Shown here: piece by piece, positions 1 through 7,900 of the stretch | Position numbering within the stretch: the first letter of the stretch is position 1 | How the letters are laid out: every line of letters begins with the position of its first letter | From: Hymenobacter sp. PAMC 26628 | GTDB taxonomy: Bacteria > Bacteroidota > Bacteroidia > Cytophagales > Hymenobacteraceae | Direction of reading: 5' to 3' | Length of the DNA: 64,000 nt | Assembly: GCF_001562275.1 (NCBI RefSeq) | Contig: NZ_CP014304.1 | Location: forward strand, 1 to 64,000 | Program-made: the position numbers and the translations under genes | Notes under the pieces: model-generated | Told to the model about the DNA's origin: nothing | Database searches by the model: none | Seen by the model: the letters and a program-made list of their open reading frames with translations, nothing else

Positions 1-214
1 GCGCCGAACGCACCACTGAGCATCAGGAAATTTACGAAGAGGGCAAGGAAGCCGTGTTTGGACTAATGCTGCGGAGTGTGCCACCGTCTGCAAAGCGCTG
101 CTCGCCAATGACGCACAGCGGGAAAGCATCCGATTGGCCGGTATGGAGCGGGTGCGGGCCCTTGGAGTGGGCAACGAGGACATCTGCCGCCGTATTCTGG
201 CCGAAGTACTTTAG
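1..214 (+). pseudogene. Glycosyltransferase C-terminus (CgeB-like), partial and frameshifted
   Basis: The window opens inside a gene. The first 57 bases read in one frame as ...EIYEEGKEAVF; the continuation WTNAAECATVCKALL...RRILAEVL-stop lies in the -1 frame and ends at 212-214. Joined, this resembles the C-terminal tail of CgeB-like or GT1/GT4 glycosyltransferases, where 'E.YEEGKEA.FW' is followed by a helical tail carrying repeated Arg and Glu. A single missing T in the GTGTTTGG run near 56-58 would explain the break; it could be a real mutation or a sequence error. The next gene is also a glycosyltransferase, starting 23 bp downstream, so this is the end of a polysaccharide or LPS gene cluster. 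The family assignment is inferred from a short tail. Confidence 0.55.
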
Positions 215-237
215 CACCTCGTGGCCGGAGCAGTTAT

Positions 238-1409
238 ATGCATATCGTATTCTTTGACCATCCAACTTACTTAGGCTACCTCAGCATCCCCCGATTCACG
301 CGGATGTTGGTTAGTGGCATGGAAAAGCGCGGGCACACGACAGAAATTTGGACGCCCGAGCCAGGGTTTTACGCCTTCCCCTACCGGGAGCGGCCCAAAA
401 ATGGCTGGGCTACCTTGATCAATACCTAGTGTTTCCGGCCCGGGTGCGCAGGCGCTTGCAAGGGTACCCAGCGAACACGCTTTTCGTGTTTACTGACCAA
501 GCGCAGGGCCCCTGGGTGCCCCTGGTCGCCCACCGGCCCCATGTTATCCATTGCCACGATTTCATGGCCCAACACTCAGCAATGGGCAGAATACCGGAAA
601 ACCCAACGCCCTGGACCGGCCAGCAATATCAGCAATTGATATACCGTGGCTACTCACAGGGAAAGAATTTTATCTCCGTATCCGAAAAAACTAGAAAAGA
701 CCTCGAGCAACTACTTCCAGAGGCACCAAATACGTCGGAAATGGTATACAATGGAATGAATAATAGCTTCTTTCCATATGATGTATCAATTGCCAGGCAG
801 AAACTAGGACTGAAGCTTGGGGTGCAATTAACGCCAGGATATTTGCTGCACGTGGGGGGGAACCAATGGTATAAAAATCGGTTGGGAGTAATAGAATTAT
901 ACGATGCCTGGCGTTCGGTGAGCAATGCTGCCTTGCCGCTCTTGCTAGTTGGCGCAGCTTTAACGCCGGTTTTGGCTAACGTTGTCAGCCAGTCACTTTA
1001 TAAGAATGACATCCACATAATCAAGGGGCTCGACGACGAATTTGTGCATTTGGCATACGCAGGGGCATCAGTTTTTCTCTTTCCGTCGCTGGCCGAAGGA
1101 TTTGGGTGGCCCATTGCCGAAGCCATGGCCTCCGGATGCCCTGTAATAACTACTGATGAGGACCCGATGACGGAAGTAGCGGGGAAGGCCGGGTTTTTAA
1201 TTCCTCGCCGGCCCTTCCACGCGGCTGCCAGCGCCCAATGGGCTATTGAGGCCGCTGCTGTGGTGGAAAAAGTAATCAGCTTGACCAGCCAAGAGCGCGA
1301 AGCTGCCATCGTAGCGAGTCGCGTAAATGCCCAACGGTTCGATAGTAACAAGGCCCTGGACCGCATCGAATGCATCTATGAAAAGGTGCTTCAGCAGTTC
1401 CAATACTGA
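238..1409 (+). pseudogene. GT4-type glycosyltransferase, frameshifted at an A-run
   Basis: Family GT4 enzymes move a sugar from a nucleotide donor onto a glycan or lipid acceptor at the inner membrane face. The start MHIVFFDHPTYLGY (ATG 238) runs to a stop at 427-429, while the rest of the protein begins in the -1 frame as KWLGYLDQYLVF. One extra A in the CCCAAAAATGG run (about 397-403) would give one protein of about 390 residues. The C-terminal half has the GT-B hallmark EGFGWPIAEAMASGCPV with the E-x7-E pair, preceded by the donor-domain start YLLHVGGNQWYKNR. Its base composition is lower in GC than the later genes, as is common for exchanged surface-glycan genes. The frameshift is visible; whether the gene is dead or the base was lost in sequencing cannot be told here. 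Confidence 0.8.
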
Positions 1410-1998
1410 TACAAAATGCCAACGTATTGATTGGTCTTCATAGCTGAGAAGCCTATAATAACCATAGCACTATTGAGTGTTGCCTTAATTGGTTTGAATG
1501 GAACTGCGTCCATAAACTGAGGGGCCCCTGCCTAGCACCAAGGCCTATCGTTTGGTCATCAAAACGAGTGCAGCGGGCGTCAACCAGCCAAACCAGAAGT
1601 GTGCTAAGTACGCAACTGCACCAAACTTTCTGGGGGCCTTGTTGCCTACGCAGCTGCGGTAAGGAGGGCCCCCGCCAACAAGTAAATGGGGGTGATTTGC
1701 TTGCTGGCCAGGGTGCAGCCGATACGCACCACTCGGTGCATCGAACATACTGTGGATCTTGGTGCCCCATTCGCTGGGGCCGAAAGATTCATTACCGGCT
1801 TGGCTGGCCGCTGGTTGTTGGGCTCACACAACGGTAGCATCGGTGCACGGCTCAGCTAAAATCCAGCTCCTACACAGCCTCGAACAAGCACTACCTAGCG
1901 GGGGCTGCGCTCCAGCGTCCGGCGGCGTGTTACCCCCCACAAAAGCGAAACGGCAACGGTCTACTACATCACGGTGCACAAGCAAACCCAAGTTGCGG
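1410..1998. other. Gene-poor stretch before the IS3 element
   Basis: About 590 bp with no convincing gene. A minus-strand frame around 1545-1750 reads a hydrophobic segment (AVAYLAHFWFGWLTPAALVL) but has no recognisable family. A short plus-strand frame (about 1945-2005) reads SETATVYYITVHKQTQVAVY and runs across the left end of the insertion sequence, so it may be the tail of a gene broken by the insertion. I see no RNA gene or clear promoter. Confidence 0.5.
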
Positions 1999-2070
1999 TG
2001 TACGCTTCCCTAAATAGAGAGCCAGTTGTGAGTAGAGAAAAGCGTATTTTCACTACCTGACACCTGCGAG

Positions 2071-2334
2071 ATGAAAAAAGGAAGATTCAGCGAAGCCCAG
2101 ATGGTGGCCATTCTGCCACAACAAGCCAGTGGGGCAGACCGTCGCGCAATCGTGCGCGAGCACGGCCTGAGCGAGGCCACGTTTTACACCTGGAAGAGCA
2201 AGTACGCCGGGGCCAGTGTCGCCGAACTGACGCGGCTCAAGCACTTGGAAGACGAGAATAAGCGCCTCAAACAAATGTTTGCCGACCTAAGCTTAGAGAA
2301 CCAGGCCATCAAGGAGATATTGCGAAAAAAGTAG
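2071..2334 (+). CDS. IS3-family OrfA (DNA-binding subunit of transposase)
   Basis: Eighty-seven residues starting MKKGRFSEAQMVAIL. The N-terminal half is a helix-turn-helix of the IS3/IS911 transposase family (GADRRAIVREHGLSEATFYTWKSKY, about residues 18-45), used for binding the element ends. The C-terminal half (LKHLEDENKRLKQMFADLSL) is a heptad-patterned coiled coil used for oligomerisation. The last codons AAA AAG before TAG form the slippery site A-AAA-AAG, where a -1 ribosomal shift would normally make the OrfAB transposase. The length is typical of the family and the frame is intact. Confidence 0.9.
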   Translation: MKKGRFSEAQMVAILPQQASGADRRAIVREHGLSEATFYTWKSKYAGASVAELTRLKHLEDENKRLKQMFADLSLENQAIKEILRKK

Positions 2335-3136
2335 CCAGCCCTGCGGCGCGGCGCCAGGCAGCGCAGGGCTTAGTGAGTAAAGGCTGGAGCCAGCGGCGAG
2401 CGTGTGCGCTCGTGGGGCTCTCCCGTGGCAGCTACCACCCGGTAGGACAAGGGGCGCCATGACGAGCCCGTCCAAGCCGCCCTTCGGGCATTAACCGGGC
2501 GGCACCCGGGCTGGGGCTTCTGGAAACTGCACCCCCGGTTGCGCAAAAACGGCTTGGTCATCAACCACAAACGCACGTTGCGCATTTATCGGGCCCTGGC
2601 CCTGAACCTACCCCGGCGCCTCAAAAAGCGGGTGCCTGCCCGCGTCAAGCAGCCGTTGGCGGTGCCCGGGGCAGCCAATGTGTGCTGGTCGCTCGACTTC
2701 ACCAGTGACGTGCTGACGGCCGGCCGTCGGTTTCGGACCCTGAACGTGCTTGACGATTACAACCGGGAACTGCTGGGCGTTGAAATCGACTTTCCCTTGC
2801 CCGCCGCCCGCGTGGTGCAGGTGCTGACGCGCTTGGTTGCGTACCACGGCCGGCCGGCGCAGCTGCGCACCGACAACGGGCCGGAGTTTATCAGCGCCCG
2901 GTTGACCGAATGGTGCGGAGGCGCAGGGCATCGCCTTGCACTGGATTCAGCCCGGCAAGCCGACTCAAAACGCCTACATCGAGCGCTTCAACGGCTCGTT
3001 TCGCCGCGAGCTGCTTGATGCGCACCTGTTTCGTTCGCTGGCCCACGTGCGCCAACTCGTCGAGGAGTGGATGCTCGATTACAACACCCAACGGCCGCAC
3101 CAGGCCTTGGAATTTTATGACCCCCATCGAATTTAA
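2325..3136 (+). pseudogene. IS3-family OrfB (DDE transposase), broken by two frameshifts
   Basis: Reading on from the slippery site in the -1 frame gives KKVASPAARRQA...GWSQRRACALVGLSRGSYH, the usual start of IS3 OrfB. Near 2441-2450 the frame changes to DEPVQAALRALTGRHPGWGF and the rve integrase core WSLDFTSDVL (first catalytic D), then TDNGPEF (second D). Near 2911-2920 (TGCGGAGGCG, probably one extra G) the frame changes again to HWIQPGKPTQNAYIERFNGS, where the catalytic E sits, and ends ...NTQRPHQALEFYDPHRI. All three catalytic residues are therefore present but in two different frames. An intact OrfB is about 270-290 residues, which the joined pieces would reach. Confidence 0.88.
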
Positions 3137-3279
3137 ACAAGCCGCTTAGCTTCTGCTAACTACTGGCTTACCGAACGGGGAAGCGTACAGGGTTGCCCTT
3201 CTGGTGAACTAAAAAAGTCTGTTCCGCAAGGAACAGAGTAGGTTTGAAGTATTCGACGCTTCACTCCTTGCCCTGCACC

Positions 3280-4114
3280 ATGACGGAACAGACGGTAGCA
3301 ATGTATTGGCTTTATCGACGATTTGCTCACGCTTTGCCGGCCGCGTTGGGCACCGCAGCCCGACCCGCGCCGGCACCTCTGCGATGCCGAGGTGTTGACC
3401 ACCGCGCTGGTGGCGGCGCGCTATTTTGGCGGCAACCTGGCCCAGGCCCGGCGTTACATGCAGGGCCACTGGGGGCAGCGGGTGCTGCACAAGAGCGGCT
3501 TTTCGCGCCAGTTGCACCAGTTGCGGGACGTGTTGGCGGAGCTCTTTACCCGCTTTGGAGAAACGCTCAAGCACTTGAATGCCGACGCGCGCTACGTGCT
3601 CGACTCCTTTCCGGTGCCCGGGTGTCATAACGCGCGCATCGGCCGCAGCAGGCTCTTGACCGGTAAGGCGTACCATGGGCGCTGTGCCGGCAAGCGCTGC
3701 TGGTTTTACGGCGTGAAAGTGCAGGTGCTCGCCACGGCCGATGGGCTTCCCGTGGCCTGCCACCTGCACCCCGGCAGCGAAGCCGATGTGACGGGCCTGC
3801 GCCAACTCGACCCGGACCTGCCCGAAGGAAGCGTGCGCTACACCGACGCGGGCTACACCGACTATGGGCACGAAGACGTTTTCGAAGACGCAACCGGCTG
3901 CCAGCAGCAGACGGCCCGCCGGGCCAACAGCAAACGACCCCATGCGCCGGCCCGTGCCTTCCTCATCCAGCACTTCCGGCACGGCATCGAAACCTGCTTC
4001 GGCGGCCTAACCAACCGTTTTCTTAAAAAGATTCACGCCACGTCCGCAGCCGGCTTCGCGCTCAAAATCTGACTCTTTGTTTTCGTTCACGCCTTGGACC
4101 AAGTTGGCTTGTAG
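3280..4114 (+). pseudogene. IS982-family transposase remnant
   Basis: The start MTEQTVAMYW (ATG 3280) is in a different frame from the rest. Removing one base near 3310 joins it to FIDDLLTLCRPRW..., the usual IS982 opening. The body has the IS982 signature LDSFPVPGCHNARI followed by GKRCWFYGVKV and the acidic catalytic positions (DSF, GSEADVTGL, TDAGYTDYGHEDV). A TGA at 4070-4072 interrupts the C-terminus, and LFVFVHALDQVGL continues in frame to a TAG at 4112-4114, matching the hydrophobic end these proteins usually have. One frameshift and one nonsense codon make it non-functional. Terminal inverted repeats were not found, so the element's borders are unknown. It lies directly next to the IS3 element. 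Confidence 0.85.
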
Positions 4115-4954
4115 TCCGCCACTTGGGTTTGCTACAGCGCGGCATTCGGGAATAGGAAATTATTGCCCGCGGTGTACTCCGTTTTGCCCATTTGTCCGTC
4201 GGATAGGTATTCGAAAGCACTCATGTGTGTTCGCTGAGTTCAGCACTTCACCAATACAAAACGGATTGCCAGCCCAACCTAGGCTAAATGCAATCTAGAA
4301 GCAACAAGAGTTGTAGGGCCCCGCTTTTTAGTGAGCAGCGGAAAGACCTGCCCAGCTAAGTGGTTGTGTCAATGACAATTTGATCTTTCTAAGATAATCG
4401 CTTTAAACTATTCCTATTCCAACAAATAATTGTGAGAACATGAGTGGAATTGTATATTCGTTCTACGAGATGCGGTTCTGGAAACACGACTGTTCATGGA
4501 TTAGCAAACGGTTAATGAAATCTTCCACTTTCAAGTAATATGATACAAAAGAAAAAGGCTGGTTGTTGAGATATTAAAAGCTATTGCCATAAATCTTTCT
4601 GTGTTTTTAACCAGGTTCTTAACCAAGAAATATGAACGGCTAATAAAAGAAGTCGCTTAGATTCTTTTTAAAACGGGGCGTGCTGATGCAGGCTAATTTG
4701 AACTATTCCCTGGCTTGTGCGAACGGATTTTGGCTTTAGCAAAAATGTGAAGGGCAGGAGTTGGCAATAAGAAAATTGACTAATAGCTGCTGGCGCACTT
4801 CGTTGCAGATGGCACGCTGAAACAAGCGTTGATGCAAATGGCAAGGTTGAGCCTTCCCTTTATCCTAAAAACTATTGGGTGGCTTACGGGCACCAAGGCA
4901 AGAGAAGTATTCGACACAAGAACTAAGTATTTTATGCTGTTAACAGCAAGTATT
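4115..4954. other. AT-rich leader region of the large surface protein gene
   Basis: About 840 bp without a supported gene. Base composition falls to AT-rich between about 4330 and 4800, unlike the GC-rich surroundings, which suggests either an old insertion junction or the promoter region of the following gene. A TTG-started in-frame extension from 4829 is open but has no signal-peptide character, so I take the ATG at 4955 as the start. Confidence 0.5.
4935..4948. promoter_or_regulatory. 14-bp perfect palindrome just upstream of the start codon
   Basis: TGCTGTTAACAGCA is a perfect palindrome ending 6 bp before the ATG at 4955. Its place in the ribosome-entry region means that it could act as a small hairpin or an operator; nothing further can be said from sequence. 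Confidence 0.4.
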
Positions 4955-7900
4955 ATGAAAAACAAATTTTACTGGGAACATAAGCGGTGCTTAAAGGCTA
5001 GCTTAGCAATGTTATTATTTTGGGTGGCTATGCCCTTTAGCGGATTGGCCCAGGGCACAGCAGTGTACCGCATTAACGCGGGGGGCGGGGCGGTGACCAA
5101 CGCCATCGGCGCCTTCGCGGCGGACGCGTACTTTGCCGGGGGCAGCGCCTACAGCACGGGGGCGGCGGTGGCGGGCACGGCCAACGGGGCGATGTACCAG
5201 AGCGAGCGCGCGGGCGCCTTCGGCTACGCCCTGCCCGTGAGCAACGGCAAGTACACGGTGGTGCTGCACTTCGCCGAGATCTACTGGACCCAGGCCGGGC
5301 AGCGCGTGTTCGACGTGGCGGCGGAGGGGGCCAAGGTGCTCACGCGCTACGACATCGTCAAGAAGGTGGGGCCCCTGACGGCCACCAGCGAAACCTTCGC
5401 CGTGACGGTGGCCGACGGGGTGCTCAACCTGGACTTCTCGGCCCTGGCCAGCGCCGGCGGCGTGGACCAGGCCAAGGTCGCGGCCATCGAAGTGCTGGTG
5501 CCCGCGGCGGGCAACCAGGCCCCGGTGGCCAACGCCGGGGCGGGGCAAAGCGTGACGCTGCCCACGAGCAGCGGCGCGCTGGCCGGCAGCGGCACGGACG
5601 TGGACGGCACGGTCGTGGCCTACGCCTGGGCGCAGGTGAGCGGGCCGGGCACGGCGGTGTTTTCGAGCAAGGCGGTGGCCGCCCCGACCGTGAGCGGGCT
5701 GGTGGCGGGCAGCTACGTGTTCAGTTTGGTGGTGACCGACAACCAGGGGCTGGCCAGCGCGGCGAGCACGGTGACGGTGGCGGTGAACCCGGCCACGACG
5801 GGGGGCGTGGCGTACCGCATTAACGCGGGGGGCGGGGCGGTGACCAACGCCATCGGCGCCTTCGCGGCGGACGCGTACTTTGCCGGGGGCAGCGCCTACA
5901 GCACGGGGGCGGCGGTGGCGGGCACGGCCAACGGGGCGATGTACCAGAGCGAGCGCGCGGGCGCCTTCGGCTACGCCCTGCCCGTGAGCAACGGCAAGTA
6001 CACGGTGGTGCTGCACTTCGCCGAGATCTACTGGACCCAGGCCGGGCAGCGCGTGTTCGACGTGGCGGCGGAGGGGGCCAAGGTGCTCACGCGCTACGAC
6101 ATCGTCAAGAAGGTGGGGCCCCTGACGGCCACCAGCGAAACCTTCGCCGTGACGGTGGCCGACGGGGTGCTCAACCTGGACTTCTCGGCCCTGGCCAGCG
6201 CCGGCGGCGTGGACCAGGCCAAGGTCGCGGCCATCGAAGTGCTGGTGCCCGCGGCGGGCAACCAGGCCCCGGTGGCCAACGCCGGGGCGGGGCAAAGCGT
6301 GACGCTGCCCACGAGCAGCGGCGCGCTGGCCGGCAGCGGCACGGACGTGGACGGCACGGTCGTGGCCTACGCCTGGGCGCAGGTGAGCGGGCCGGGCACG
6401 GCGGTGTTTTCGAGCAAGGCGGTGGCCGCCCCGACCGTGAGCGGGCTGGTGGCGGGCAGCTACGTGTTCAGTTTGGTGGTGACCGACAACCAGGGGCTGG
6501 CCAGCGCGGCGAGCACGGTGACGGTGGCGGTGAACCCGGCCACGACGGGGGGCGTGGCGTACCGCATTAACGCGGGGGGCGGGGCGGTGACCAACGCCAT
6601 CGGCGCCTTCGCGGCGGACGCGTACTTTGCCGGGGGCAGCGCCTACAGCACGGGGGCGGCGGTGGCGGGCACGGCCAACGGGGCGATGTACCAGAGCGAG
6701 CGCGCGGGCGCCTTCGGCTACGCCCTGCCCGTGAGCAACGGCAAGTACACGGTGGTGCTGCACTTCGCCGAGATCTACTGGACCCAGGCCGGGCAGCGCG
6801 TGTTCGACGTGGCGGCGGAGGGGGCCAAGGTGCTCACGCGCTACGACATCGTCAAGAAGGTGGGGCCCCTGACGGCCACCAGCGAAACCTTCGCCGTGAC
6901 GGTGGCCGACGGGGTGCTCAACCTGGACTTCTCGGCCCTGGCCAGCGCCGGCGGCGTGGACCAGGCCAAGGTCGCGGCCATCGAAGTGCTGGCTGCCACC
7001 GCCTGCCAGGGCACGGCAACTCCTACCGTTACCACGCCACTCGCATATTGTACGGGCGCTACTGCGGACTTGCTCAGCAGTAGTGTTTCCGTGGCAACAG
7101 GTGCCACGCCCGTCCTTTACGCTACCGCCACCGGAGGAACCGCGCTGGCTGCTAGCTTCCGTCCCCCTACTACATCGGCGGGCAGCATTACTTATTATGC
7201 GTCACAATTAGTAAACGGCTGCGAAAGCGCTCGTGTGCCCATCGTAGTCAACGTAACGAATAGCCCGGCGGCACCTGTAGTAACTACCCCGCTCACCTAC
7301 TGCGTAGGGGCCCAATCCGCTCTGCTCAGCGCTGGCGTGACGCTGACAACCGGCGCGACGCTGCGCTTGTACGCCAGCGCCAGCGGGGGCACTGCTTTGG
7401 CTGATTTTGCGCCCGCGACGGCGACCTTGGGCAGCACGACTTACTACGCTGCTCAGGCACTCAACGGCTGCGAGAGCGGCCGGGCGGCCATTGTGGTTAA
7501 TGTAACGAACGGGCCGGCCGCGCCGGCCGTGGTGAGCCCGCTCACCTACTGCGTAGGGGCCCAATCCGCTCTGCTCAGCGCTGGCGTGACGCTGACAACC
7601 GGCGCGACGCTGCGCTTGTACGCCAGCGCCAGCGGGGGCACTGCTTTGGCTGATTTTGCGCCCGCGACGGCGGCCGCCGGCAGCACGACTTATTATGCGG
7701 CGCAGTTGCTCAACGGCTGCGAGAGCGGCCGGGCGGCCGTCGTGGTCAACGTGACCAACGGGCCGGCCGCGCCCGTAACGGTAAGCTCGGTGGGGTACTG
7801 CATTGGCGACCAAGCCGCCTTGTTGAGTACGGGCGTCACGCTGACGAGCGGGGCCACGCTGCGCCTGTACGCCAGCGCGAGCGGCGGCGCGCCGTCAGCC

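Larger units (their letters stand above)
1999..3189 (+). mobile_element. IS3-family insertion sequence, inactive
   Basis: The element is 1191 bp and bounded by inverted repeats: TGTACGCTTCCC at 1999-2010 is exactly the reverse complement of 3178-3189, with weaker similarity continuing inward (AGCCAGT on both sides). It begins TG and ends CA, as IS3 elements do. It holds orfA, a canonical A-AAA-AAG slippery heptamer at 2325-2331 directly before the orfA stop, and orfB in the -1 frame with the DDE integrase core. orfB has two further frameshifts, so the copy should not move by itself. I see no clear target duplication (left neighbour CGG, right neighbour GGG). Confidence 0.9.

Noticed and set aside
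397..403. Programmed -1 frameshift in the glycosyltransferase
   Set aside because: CCCAAAAATGG has no X-XXY-YYZ heptamer in the zero frame and no downstream structure; a lost A is simpler.
1545..1840. Minus-strand hydrophobic ORFs before the IS3 element
   Set aside because: Short, no start context, no family, and overlapping alternatives in several frames; not enough to call a gene.
5015..6763. Long minus-strand open frame (582 codons)
   Set aside because: It is a shadow of the identical malectin repeats: the sequence is His/Arg/Gly-rich, repeats every 249 codons, and has no plausible domain.
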